From Candidatus Limnocylindria bacterium (GTDB lineage: Bacteria; Chloroflexota; Limnocylindria; P2-11E), in assembly GCA_036523395.1 (NCBI GenBank), contig DATDEH010000044.1, forward strand, positions 1 through 64,000: a DNA stretch of 64,000 nucleotides. Reading direction: 5' to 3'. This document shows positions 31,665-40,451 of the stretch, piece after piece (the first letter of the stretch is position 1; each line of letters begins with the position of its first letter). A program made the position numbers and the translations under genes. The notes below the pieces were generated by a model that was not told the origin of the DNA, did not search any database, and saw only the letters and a list, made by a program, of their open reading frames with translations.

Positions 31665-34097
31665 TCAACAAATCCGAGGACAGCCGACCCTGCCCATGAC
31701 GAAGCCCAGCCACGCGTAGAGCGTGCCCCAGCCTCCCCACGCCACTGCCGCCGCTATGCCGCAGGGAAGGCCACCGAAGATCGCCGCAACGGCGACGAGG
31801 ATCGGCGCCACCACGGCAATGATCCAGAACAAGATGCAGTGCATCGTCTGCATCAGGCTGCAAGGTGTCAGCGCCGCGCAGAAGATTACCCAGAGAATGA
31901 ACAGGATCAGCCCGATGGCTCCGATGATCGCGCCAACAATCCAAACCCACGGGACGGCGATGCAGACTCCGATGACCACCACGACCGCGCCGAGCAGCAG
32001 CAAGATGATCGCGAGCACGAGGAGGATCGCGCACGGGGAAATCGATCCGCCGCCTCCGCCACCACTGCCGGTCTTCGGCGTCGAGCAGCTCGTCGTCGCT
32101 GTCGACGTCATCACCAGACCGGTCTTTCCCTTGACGCCCTTGACGGTCACATTGGCGGTGTCACCCGGGTTGATCGAAAGGCCACTGATTGTCGCGGTCT
32201 TCGTCGAAGCGTCGTAGGCGACTGACCCCACGCCCGGCGTCATAGCCGCGCCGCCGCCGATCGAGACGGTGTAATTACTCGCGTCCTCGGCGGAGGTCTT
32301 GTCGACGTCCTGATCGAATGTCACCGACACGCTTCCGGCGCCACTCGCCCCAGTCTTGATCGAGCAACTACCCGTGAGCGTCGGCGCGGTTGCGGGCTGA
32401 GTGCAGCCAGGTACCGTGACGTCGACTGTTCGCGTGAACGGTGCGCACGAAGACCCGGGCACGCGAACGGTCACCGTCACCGTGTGGGTCTGCGTCGTGC
32501 CGGGCGTGGCGTTCGTGAAGGTGAAAGGCTGAGACGAGGTGCCGCCGGCCACGGATGTGCCACCCGGGAACGTCCAGTCAAAGACGAGGTCGCCAGGTGC
32601 GTAACTGCCAGGGTCGACAAAGAGGCCGATTTGTACGGCGGCCGTATCGCAGGGGAGCGTCTGGAACTTGTTGGGGCCGAGCGGCGCGGTCGTGTTCGTC
32701 ACAGTCCATTCGGTTCCCGCGACAACAGGCTTGGGGCATGTGCACGCCGGAACCTGGAACGGCGGAACCGTCGTGGAAGTGGCGTTGCAACTGATCGTCG
32801 GCGAGACGCCGCTGATCAGAGCCTGCACTGTGAGTGTGTAGCTTCCGGGTTTGCTTAGATCGACGACGCCACCGGATGCGCCGTTCCCGGACCAACCTGG
32901 ATCATTCGACTTGATGGAAGGCGTCAACGTCGGACCGAGCGTCGAGTTCTGCGCCTTCCGCGGCACGGGTGGGCTGACCGATTGGTCGAGCCACTCGAGC
33001 GACCAGAGATACGCGCTCACAGGAACTGCCGCCTGGCCCGTTTGCCAGCTCAGCGTCGCGTTCAACGTGGCGACGGCGTTGTTGGGCGCACATCCGGTAA
33101 CCGTCGGCGTCGCCACGACGAAGGTGGGGCAATCAGGCGGGCACGCGGCCGCGGTGAAGCTCAACGCGACCCCAGGACAGTTCTGGAACGGATACAGGAA
33201 GGAAAGCGTCGCCTCGTAGTCGCCCGGATCCAGATCGACGACCTGCGGACCCGCGGGGATTTGGGCAGCTGGTCCAACTACCTGGCCGCCCGGGCATCCG
33301 AACGACGGACCCGGAACAACCGGTCCGAATGCGCCACCCGCCAGCTTCTGGCGCAGGCTCCACGTTGCTGACGCAGGGCTTGGCGTCGTCGTAACCGTGA
33401 CGCTGAGCTCGAAGCGACGCTTCTTTCCTTGTCCGGTGACCACGACGCAGCCTTTGTCCGTCGCCGACGCGCCCGAGGCGCTTGGGCAGGTCGGGGCACA
33501 CTGGACTTTGATCGGCAGCGGGAAGGGACCGCATTCGTTTGGGGGTGGAACGATCCGAAGCCTGGGGACGTAGTTACCAGGTGGGTAGTTGTAGGGCGGC
33601 TCGACGTGGTTGAAGACCGTATTCGCCGTGGTCGTGTTATTGGTGACCGTGAAGACCGCTCCGGTCGCGCCCCCATGGTCATAGTCGAAATAGAACTGCG
33701 TCGACTGCCCCGGCACGAGACCGATCTGTGCCGATAGGGTGACCGGCTGGAGTGGCGGGTTCCCGATGCACTGACCCTGCGCGGCACTTACGACCGCTCG
33801 TACGCACTGCGTGCAGGGCAGCGCCAACGTCTTCGTGTCCCTGCACGCCGGATCCTGGTCGCACCAGGCTTCGACCAGGATCTTGTCCTCGCAGCTGGTC
33901 GGCACCGTGACTGGGAGCTCGATGGTAGCGCCCGTCGCGCCGACAGCTGTGGGCGGACTCTGCCCGGTGTGGTCCGTTCTGACGACGACGTTGCCACCAG
34001 GACAGTTCGCGAGCAAGACGGCGACTCGGATCGCGATCGGGTTCAGACCCGCGACGATGGAGTCGATGAAGTAGATCTGGACGGAGCAGTTAGGCAA
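31665..34097 (-). CDS. Large Cys-rich Ig-like/PKD protein with C-terminal membrane domain
   Basis: 810 residues without an N-terminal signal peptide. Residues 1-670 are beta-rich tandem modules with PKD- and Ig-like sequence (for example DPGSYAPGDLVFDWTFPGG, and FDQDVDKTSAEDASNYTVSIG, which resembles SbsA-type Ig domains) and many Cys pairs. A GSGGGGGG linker leads to four transmembrane helices with about nine further Cys. The layout suggests a surface or membrane-anchored binding protein. How the N-terminal part would be exported without a signal is unclear. It lies between a BNR-repeat protein gene and a MauE-like gene on the same strand. Confidence 0.7.
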   Translation of the reverse strand: MPNCSVQIYFIDSIVAGLNPIAIRVAVLLANCPGGNVVVRTDHTGQSPPTAVGATGATIELPVTVPTSCEDKILVEAWCDQDPACRDTKTLALPCTQCVRAVVSAAQGQCIGNPPLQPVTLSAQIGLVPGQSTQFYFDYDHGGATGAVFTVTNNTTTANTVFNHVEPPYNYPPGNYVPRLRIVPPPNECGPFPLPIKVQCAPTCPSASGASATDKGCVVVTGQGKKRRFELSVTVTTTPSPASATWSLRQKLAGGAFGPVVPGPSFGCPGGQVVGPAAQIPAGPQVVDLDPGDYEATLSFLYPFQNCPGVALSFTAAACPPDCPTFVVATPTVTGCAPNNAVATLNATLSWQTGQAAVPVSAYLWSLEWLDQSVSPPVPRKAQNSTLGPTLTPSIKSNDPGWSGNGASGGVVDLSKPGSYTLTVQALISGVSPTISCNATSTTVPPFQVPACTCPKPVVAGTEWTVTNTTAPLGPNKFQTLPCDTAAVQIGLFVDPGSYAPGDLVFDWTFPGGTSVAGGTSSQPFTFTNATPGTTQTHTVTVTVRVPGSSCAPFTRTVDVTVPGCTQPATAPTLTGSCSIKTGASGAGSVSVTFDQDVDKTSAEDASNYTVSIGGGAAMTPGVGSVAYDASTKTATISGLSINPGDTANVTVKGVKGKTGLVMTSTATTSCSTPKTGSGGGGGGSISPCAILLVLAIILLLLGAVVVVIGVCIAVPWVWIVGAIIGAIGLILFILWVIFCAALTPCSLMQTMHCILFWIIAVVAPILVAVAAIFGGLPCGIAAAVAWGGWGTLYAWLGFVMGRVGCPRIC

Positions 34098-34121
34098 CGC
34101 CTGTCCTCATGTACGAGAGCC

Positions 34122-37100
34122 TCACGGTTCGGTGACCGCGAAGTAATAGGTGCTTCCACCGACGACCCGCTCGTTGAGCCGCTGCATCACGTCGAGACGG
34201 TACATGTCGCCAGCCCGGGCATCGCGCGCTGGTGTCCAGGTGAACGCCGCGGTCACGCGGGAGTTGCCGGCGAGGCTCAGTGCGAACGTAGGCGCCGCTG
34301 ACTCTCCCAATACGTAGCAGCGGTCAGGTACCAGCTCCGCGAGCTTGCGCAGCCGATGGATCCCCAGATCCACATCGGCCCGCAGCTCCTTCGGCTCGGA
34401 GATCAGCTTGCGGTACTCATCGATATTGCCCTGGAGCGCCTTCCACCACTGACTCCATTGGCGGCGCGCAGGTGGCGGGAGCTTGTCGGTCGTGGTCCGC
34501 GTCCAATCTCGCAGCTCGAGCTTCGCGCCCTTGCCCAACCCGCCAAGCATCATCGAAAGCTCGCCCCTGAACGAGCGTCGTTGGAAGATGATTTCGAACC
34601 TCGCCTCACGCCTGAAAGGGTTGTGCACATCGAGCATGAATGTCTGCGGCGGCGGACCACCGCCCGCGGGAGGTGTCGGCTTCGTGCCCACAGCGACCAC
34701 ATGCAGGTTGCGATGCGCGGCGTGACGATCACTCATCGTAAGGAGATCAAGAGAGCTCTGAGTTGACGTGAGCTGGTCCAGGGCGGAGATCGTTGTAGCG
34801 AACGCCGCCGCGCAAACGTGCACGTGCGTTGCAGGCAAGGCGAGCGGCGTCAGGTCGACATTGAAATCCACCACGCGCGCCATGCGCGCTGTCAGCGCGC
34901 CGTTCACGGTCCTGTATGGCGTCGTGAAATCCCCGGCCCACCACTGGCTGCCCGCGAGCCAACCGGCCGGACGATTGGGATTGTCCCCCGCGACGATGTG
35001 CGTGGCGTAGTTGGTCGGCAGGACCGGCAACCCGAGCGCGGCATCCGTGATCAGAAGGAGCGTCCTCACATCACCGCTCGCAACCTCGGTCAAGCTGCGG
35101 TTGTGCACCTGCACGAAGATCCGATTCGTGGCGGGATCGGTGGTCTCGATGTTCCCCGTGTCGACGTAGTCCCCAACATTGACGGCGAAGTCGAGCAAGT
35201 CCGGCGGCGAGCCGACCGCGGGTAGCCCGACGAGGGAAGGGCGTCGCACCTTGATGTCGGCGCTCATCCAATGCCACACGTTGAAGCCCGCTCGAGTCGG
35301 ATCCTGATGGTTCTCCACCCAGGGGCGCCGGCTTCCTCCCGAGACCCGGCCCGCGTCGGCGGTATTCACGCGCAGGTAGATCTCCGGAGAAGGCAACGCT
35401 GCCGCGTCGATCTCGATTTCCCACAGACCCCGGCCGTGCGTGGCGGCGCGGAGCAGGCGTGCCCGAGAGTGCACCGCGAGATCGGTCACGGCTGCCTCGG
35501 GAAGCCCTTGCGAGAAGAGCGCCCAGGTCCAGGTTATGGCGCCGGTCTTCTGTCCGCGCCAGACGCCGACATCGCTTCCGACGAAGACGATGCTCGTGTT
35601 CGCAGGGTCAACCGCAACCCCGTGACAAGGAACGTTCAGCGTGATGCCCGCCGCATTCAGATTCGTGTCGTTCCAGGTCGTGGCCGCGCCGCCGGCAAAG
35701 AAGAAGATGTGCGAGCCGCTACTTCCACCGAGCGCCGCATACACGCTCCCGGTCGCGGCGTCGGCCACCGCGAGCGCGGTAATGACGCGACCTGCGGGCA
35801 ACCCAGTCGTCGGAAGAGCCGTTATCGAGAAGGGGCCGCCGCTTCCGCCGGTGTCGTCGAACCGCCATACCTGGTTGCGCGTCGAGGCGAACGTGCGCGT
35901 TCCGGCTGCGAACGCGATCGCCGTGACGGGACTGGGAGGGGTGCCGCCGCCGGTCCATAGGACGGTCGGTGCGGCATCGTCGAGAACGTCCTGAGTGAGA
36001 TTGCTCCCACCGGCCGCATACGGATTCGTGCCGGTCGGCAGGGTCACCCACGATGCGCCCCAGTCGCGCGTATACCAGAGGCGATTCGTCCCGAATGCCG
36101 CGACGGTCGTTCCCGCGTTGTCGGCTGCGGCAAGTGGTCCGTAGAACCCCGTGCGACTGTCCTCGACGTTGACGGCGGTCTTCTGCGCCAGTGTCGGCGC
36201 CGCGCCAGCAGGCGGGAAACCCAGACCGCTCCATGAGAGCGCGCCTGCACCGCCATCGATCGCGACGGAAAGGCCGGGCTGAAAAGTCGGCAGCGTAGCC
36301 CCGCCGCTCCACGTTCCCGCACGCACGTACTGCCGCATGACGCGGTACTGATTGTTCGGGTCGATAGTCACCCCCCCGCCGTCGCCACGCGGCGATTCGA
36401 ACCAGGCCGGCTCGCCGCGGAAACGCACGGTGCCGTTGTCTTGGGAACCCGCCAAGACGACGGCATCTGTGTCGGGCCGCTGCGCGATGTAGTTCATCTC
36501 CGTGATCGCGAGCCCAGTGTTGCGAGGTAAGAAGGTGCCGTTGGCCCCCGTGGCTGAGGAGAACGTTCCGCCATCGCACCCGATCCACACCGGTGTCGCG
36601 AGCGCATTGCTCGGGAACGCGATCGCGTGACCATCGGCATGGATGTTGAGTCCGCGGTACGTGGCATCGGCCGAGGGCGTCGCAGTGTTGGTGAAGCCGA
36701 AGCTTGGGGTCGCCCCACCCGTGCCGGTCAGTCCGCCACGCCAGAGCGAGAGGTTGTATTGACCGCTCGTGAACGTGAAGTCACCAGCGACCCAGACAGA
36801 GTCCGCGGTACCCGGCTCGATCTCGACAAAGAGGTCGTACCAACCCTGGCCGCCGGCAACGACCGCGCTGACACCAGCACTGTTCGCCGGCATTCCACTG
36901 ACTTCGACGAATGCCGTGGTACCCGGCGCGAGGCGGAACAACCGTCCTGCCTGCGTCAGCGCATACACGACCCGCTGGGTGGCGGCTCCTCCCGGAACAC
37001 GCGTTGCCGCGAGCGTGACCCACTGCCCGGCTGCGGCGACGACACCGGTGAGCTGCGTCCATGTGGTCGTTGAGGGGTCGAGCATCCACACGACGCCGCC

Positions 37101-37985
37101 CGCATACGCGACGTAGTAGCGACGATCAGCGCCGGTGCTCGCCGCGGCGAGATCAGTTGCGCGCAGGTCGGCCGGAACTGTCGGCGGTGTCAGCGCGGTC
37201 CAGGCAACGCCTCCGCCCGCAGGCCGCGTAAAGAGCCCGTTGCTGGCGCTGGCATAGACCGTTGCCGGCGTGTCGGCATCGATGATGACGCGCGAGATCC
37301 AGCGACCTGCGAGGTTCGTCGCTTCGAGCGTCCAGGCAGGTGCGCCCCCACCGGTCGGCGGGCCGAAGCGTCGAATTCCGACGCCGAGGTATGAATCCGC
37401 TGACTGATTCGACTCGCCCGTGCCGACGTAGATGACATCTGCGGCCGCCGTCGCCCCAAACTGGACCGCGAGTGCTCCGACCGCAAGTGAGTCTGCCTCG
37501 GTCGGCTGCGGTGAACCGCTCGCGAAGTAGTCGTCGATCGGTACCCAACTCGCCCCCGAGTCCTCGGTACGCCAGACGCCACCATTAGCGGAGCCGGCGT
37601 ACACACGCGTGCCGCTCGGTCCGACAGCAAGCGCAGTGATGCGCCCACTGACCGCGGGGTCGGTGGTCGCCTGACCAAATGCAACCACGGTTGGACCGAT
37701 GGGTGTCCAATTCACGGCCGTCGGCGCAGCACCGGGCGGGGCCGGAGGGGCCTCGCCGCGCCGTTCATCACGTTCGCGCTCGATGCGGTGACGAAGACGT
37801 GACGCTTCGAAGTAGATGCCTGTCCTTAGGGCGCCTTTGCGGTCTACTCGCGTCGAGTAGAAGTGCGCAAGGCGCTCGTCCCGCTTGTCTTGTTCTCCGC
37901 CAAGCACCCGCCCACCGTCAGCCTTTGCATATCTGGGGGATCGCTTAGTTGAACTCCTCGCGGGACGCTTAGGCGGCCTGGGCAT
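34122..37985 (-). CDS. Very large BNR/sortilin-type beta-propeller protein
   Basis: 1,287 residues from ATG 37985, chosen because GAGGAG precedes it at 9 bases (a start at 38111 lacks a ribosome site). A basic N-terminus of about 80 residues is followed by some ten propeller blades with repeated VYAGSANGGVWRTEDSGASW-type BNR/VPS10 motifs (to about residue 850). A beta domain follows with VQVHNRS, then a C-terminal region rich in charged helices. No signal peptide is visible. Such proteins bind surfaces or carbohydrates; no catalytic motif was seen. It is the first gene of the operon ending in the MauE-like gene. Confidence 0.72.
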   Translation of the reverse strand: MPRPPKRPARSSTKRSPRYAKADGGRVLGGEQDKRDERLAHFYSTRVDRKGALRTGIYFEASRLRHRIERERDERRGEAPPAPPGAAPTAVNWTPIGPTVVAFGQATTDPAVSGRITALAVGPSGTRVYAGSANGGVWRTEDSGASWVPIDDYFASGSPQPTEADSLAVGALAVQFGATAAADVIYVGTGESNQSADSYLGVGIRRFGPPTGGGAPAWTLEATNLAGRWISRVIIDADTPATVYASASNGLFTRPAGGGVAWTALTPPTVPADLRATDLAAASTGADRRYYVAYAGGVVWMLDPSTTTWTQLTGVVAAAGQWVTLAATRVPGGAATQRVVYALTQAGRLFRLAPGTTAFVEVSGMPANSAGVSAVVAGGQGWYDLFVEIEPGTADSVWVAGDFTFTSGQYNLSLWRGGLTGTGGATPSFGFTNTATPSADATYRGLNIHADGHAIAFPSNALATPVWIGCDGGTFSSATGANGTFLPRNTGLAITEMNYIAQRPDTDAVVLAGSQDNGTVRFRGEPAWFESPRGDGGGVTIDPNNQYRVMRQYVRAGTWSGGATLPTFQPGLSVAIDGGAGALSWSGLGFPPAGAAPTLAQKTAVNVEDSRTGFYGPLAAADNAGTTVAAFGTNRLWYTRDWGASWVTLPTGTNPYAAGGSNLTQDVLDDAAPTVLWTGGGTPPSPVTAIAFAAGTRTFASTRNQVWRFDDTGGSGGPFSITALPTTGLPAGRVITALAVADAATGSVYAALGGSSGSHIFFFAGGAATTWNDTNLNAAGITLNVPCHGVAVDPANTSIVFVGSDVGVWRGQKTGAITWTWALFSQGLPEAAVTDLAVHSRARLLRAATHGRGLWEIEIDAAALPSPEIYLRVNTADAGRVSGGSRRPWVENHQDPTRAGFNVWHWMSADIKVRRPSLVGLPAVGSPPDLLDFAVNVGDYVDTGNIETTDPATNRIFVQVHNRSLTEVASGDVRTLLLITDAALGLPVLPTNYATHIVAGDNPNRPAGWLAGSQWWAGDFTTPYRTVNGALTARMARVVDFNVDLTPLALPATHVHVCAAAFATTISALDQLTSTQSSLDLLTMSDRHAAHRNLHVVAVGTKPTPPAGGGPPPQTFMLDVHNPFRREARFEIIFQRRSFRGELSMMLGGLGKGAKLELRDWTRTTTDKLPPPARRQWSQWWKALQGNIDEYRKLISEPKELRADVDLGIHRLRKLAELVPDRCYVLGESAAPTFALSLAGNSRVTAAFTWTPARDARAGDMYRLDVMQRLNERVVGGSTYYFAVTEP

Positions 37986-38307
37986 TGAGTGCTTCTCCTC
38001 CGGCATCCGTAGCGACGGATATTTTGGGAGACGCTCCTCGAACTCTTGCTGGGATTTCGCGATTACCTCTACACGCCACCCCCGGCGTGAGCTGATCGCG
38101 GTCGCACTCATGACGCTCAGACAGGAAGCTCGACAACGTCACAGACGGCCGTTGACCAACCTCGTGCGCAAGAGACTGGACGAAGGCGAGAGTGCTCGCT
38201 CTTGCTTTGGGACTCCTCGCATCTTTCGACATGCCGCGTGAACTACTCCCGCCCGCCTCCGGAACGCCGAAGACTTCAGGCCGACCAGCGAGGTCGAGCA
38301 TCAGTCG
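37986..38307. other. Gap upstream of the BNR-protein gene
   Basis: About 320 bases. A minus-strand frame upstream of 37985 stays open (to 38111), but it has no ribosome site and may be leader. No promoter I can defend. The stretch ends at the 63-bp repeat. Confidence 0.45.
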
Positions 38308-38370
38308 GCGCATCGGCGGACACTCGGGGACTCAATACTCATCTACTGCAGCCTTCTTCCACTTCGCAAG
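38308..38370 (-). repeat. 63-bp repeat, copy of the JmjC gene 3' end
   Basis: The reverse complement matches 50739-50801 at 62 of 63 positions. The matched part covers the last 13 codons of the JmjC-type gene at 50 kb, its stop codon and 24 bases beyond. Here it stands without the rest of the gene and is read on the opposite strand, so it is a truncated relic or the end of a mobile or rearranged segment. Confidence 0.9.
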
Positions 38371-38389
38371 AGCCGAACCCCCGTGGACG

Positions 38390-38582
38390 CTAAGTCAGGT
38401 CTTGGTCAATGGCGCCAGCCGCCTCAGTGCGGATGACACGGATGCCGTTCTTCGCTGAGTCCTTGCTGCTGTAAGCCTCGGACTGAGCCACGATTTCGCC
38501 CGTTCGTTGCGCGGAAGCGAAAGCGGAATTTGCTGGGGTCGGCTTTGTCCTTAAAGATCTCGAACTGCGCCTTGTCTGCCAC
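38390..38582 (-). pseudogene. DUF1508 (YegP-like) gene with one-base frameshift
   Basis: From GTG 38582 (ribosome site GGGGAGGG) the frame reads ADKAQFEIFKDKADPSKFRF and then shifts. The continuation in another frame (EIVAQSEAYSSKDSAKNGIR, ending at TAG 38390) completes a typical DUF1508 repeat with its N-G-E-I-V-A-S-E-x-Y motif. One extra G in a GGG run at about 38499 accounts for the break. DUF1508 proteins are small and of unknown function, some of them stress-related. The break could be a real mutation or an assembly error. The truncated JmjC tail lies 20 bases downstream. Confidence 0.75.
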
Positions 38583-38788
38583 GTGAGCCCTCCCCGCCTG
38601 GATTTGAGCATCGGTGTACAGCGATGAACGCCGCTTGACAACAGCCTGATGATTCTCGTCCGCTCGCGAGGCGGGCCACGATTCGCGAGAAAACCGGCGG
38701 CGGCACCGAACGAGTTAAGTGGCGGCCGCCAAAGTTGAGCGAACGGCCGTTCTACAATGCCAGCTAACCGCTCAGAATTGCAGGAGCC

Positions 38789-39085
38789 GTGAGCAGGGGT
38801 CTCGCTGACTGCCTTCGCTACGACAAGTGGGGGAACCTGCGCTTGATGGATGCGTGCCTTGCTCTGACGGATCAACAGCTCGACTTGCGAGCTACGCCGT
38901 CGTCACGCTCGGTGCGCGAGCTGGAGGTGCAGTACCTCCTCGGGACACGCGGCATCGGCCTTCGCGAGTGTACGAAGATGTTCGCGACGGCGAACGCGGA
39001 AGACCCAGCTACACCGCGTGCAGCCGCAGCCTCTCAGAGACCAACCGCTGTCGCGGTCGCGCCCATACGCCGATCGGTTGACTAG
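38789..39085 (+). pseudogene. DinB-like N-terminal fragment
   Basis: The first 50 residues (LRYDKWGNLRLMDACLALTD, then SVRELEVQYLLG) follow the DinB four-helix pattern W-x-N-x-x-L-x-x-A...LTDEQL. The metal-binding His residues expected further on are absent, and the rest of the frame looks random. It is probably a decayed gene. GTG 38789 is the only start. Confidence 0.35.
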
Positions 39086-39570
39086 GCTGCCTCGATCACG
39101 ACAAGCGCCGATCGTTCGACCCGAGCGCCGAGTTGCCGGTACGTGCGGTCGAGCTCACGCAAGCCGTCGAAGGTCACGCGGGTACGAATGAGGAGGTTCG
39201 GGTGGCCGAACAGTTCTTCGACGCGTGACTCCTCGCGGAGGAGGAACAGCGGGAGCTGCTGGAACCTCGGCGCCTCACGGTCGCCCGCGAGGGCCATTCG
39301 GCGCACTGCCTCGTCATGGGCCCGAACGCGCTCGTCGAGCTGGGGGCGACGCTCCGGATCGGGCAGGTCGACCAGCAGGTAGGCCTGGTAGAGCGGCGAG
39401 ATCAGACTGCGTCGGTTCTTGTCCACCAACCCACGATCCTGGAGATTCGTGATCCAGTCGCGCGCACTCTGACGGGTCGCCTCGTAGCCGCGAGCGCGCA
39501 GCTTCGACGCCACCTCTGCAGGCTGGGCCCCGCCGTGATCGGCCAGCACGCGGTGGGTCGCGTCGAGCAT
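39082..39570 (-). CDS. Winged-helix-containing protein of unknown function
   Basis: 162 residues from ATG 39570 (a TTG at 39603 behind GGGAGG is an alternative). The first 60 residues look like a winged helix (ATHRVLADHGGAQPAEVASK, then RQSARDWITNLQDRGLVDKN). The remainder is charged and helical, with no motif I recognise. It is divergent from the gene at 39936, and the inverted repeat at 39850-39869 lies between them. It may be a regulator; this is inference from the fold. Confidence 0.55.
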   Translation of the reverse strand: MLDATHRVLADHGGAQPAEVASKLRARGYEATRQSARDWITNLQDRGLVDKNRRSLISPLYQAYLLVDLPDPERRPQLDERVRAHDEAVRRMALAGDREAPRFQQLPLFLLREESRVEELFGHPNLLIRTRVTFDGLRELDRTYRQLGARVERSALVVIEAA

Positions 39571-39849
39571 CGGATAGTTCGGTCGGTTATGGGACCCGCC
39601 CAATGTTCCTCCCTGCCGTGGCGACGGAGAAAGATGGTTTCTTCGTCGCAAAACCCATGCACGACGATGATAAATGGCGACCGCCCTAGGGCGGCATGCC
39701 ACTATTTCGGGGACATCGCCGACCTAGTATTTGTCGACTTGCGACGGTAAGATGGCGTTTGTCCGTCGGTCGAGCAGGCGCGTCGTGGAATGGGTGGTAC
39801 CGGAATGGCCAATGTGGGCAGTCGTTCCAGGTCTTGGCGCCGAACCTGG

Positions 39850-39869
39850 TTATCCACACGCTGTGGACA
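39850..39869. promoter_or_regulatory. Inverted repeat between divergent genes (DnaA-box-like arms)
   Basis: TTATCCACA (39850-39858) faces TGTGGACA (39862-39869) across three bases, giving an almost perfect 8-bp inverted repeat. One arm equals the DnaA-box consensus, but only this pair is present. It sits in the divergent intergenic region, so an operator is the more likely role. Confidence 0.4.
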
Positions 39870-39935
39870 GATGAGCTGCGTCAACTGCCCCGTACACTCG
39901 CCGCTTCACGCGGGGGGAGTGGGGGTGGGGGCCAC

Positions 39936-40451
39936 ATGGGGAGCGGTGTGCTGATGGCCGAGACGCGCGCGCCGACCGCACCGGAGGCCACGGCCGTGGC
40001 GGCATCCGATCTTGCGCGGATCTTGGTCATCGCAGATGAAGCTGCTCAGCAGCAGCAGCCGCTCGCACCCAGAGATCTCAGCGCTTTGTGTTATCTCCTC
40101 GGGACTGATCCGGACGCAGAGGTGCTCGGTTGCGCTTATCAGTACCGATTCAGCCCAGGGCCCACGTCCGGAGAATTCGAGATCGACCTTGCCCAACTCG
40201 AGGCGTCGGGGTACGCGGAACGGCACTCCCCGCTGACGGTATCCACGCGCGGCCGCGCGTGGCTAGACGAAGCCAGCAGGGCAACCGCTGTCGTGGAACT
40301 GCGAGCAATCGCGAAGCGGGTCTTACCGCGGTACTTGGTCGACCGCGATCTTGTCGAACGCAGCGTGCGGCGCAGTCAAGAGATCACGCAGCGTGCGCTT
40401 GACCGCGACCTCGCGGAGATGCGCGAGTTGGAGCGGCCCGCCACGACCTAG
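39936..40451 (+). CDS. YwgA/Panacea-like small protein, partner of HD phosphohydrolase
   Basis: 171 residues from ATG 39936 (or ATG 39954 with GGGGAG upstream). The middle part (LARILVIADEAAQQQQPLAP, then GCAYQYRFSPGPTSGEFEID, then QLEASGYAER) has the order of a YwgA-like or SocA/Panacea-type module: helix, Y-x-Y-x-x-x-GP-x-S core, then a helix ending in a G-Y/F-I turn. In Bacillus a ywgA gene pairs with the HD-domain gene ywfO. Here the partner HD gene is convergent and shares the CTAG stop. Assignment is by pattern and is tentative. Confidence 0.5.
   Translation: MGSGVLMAETRAPTAPEATAVAASDLARILVIADEAAQQQQPLAPRDLSALCYLLGTDPDAEVLGCAYQYRFSPGPTSGEFEIDLAQLEASGYAERHSPLTVSTRGRAWLDEASRATAVVELRAIAKRVLPRYLVDRDLVERSVRRSQEITQRALDRDLAEMRELERPATT

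Noticed and set aside
39850-39869. Replication origin at the DnaA-box-like pair
   Set aside because: Only two boxes, no AT-rich unwinding element and no dnaA or dnaN nearby.
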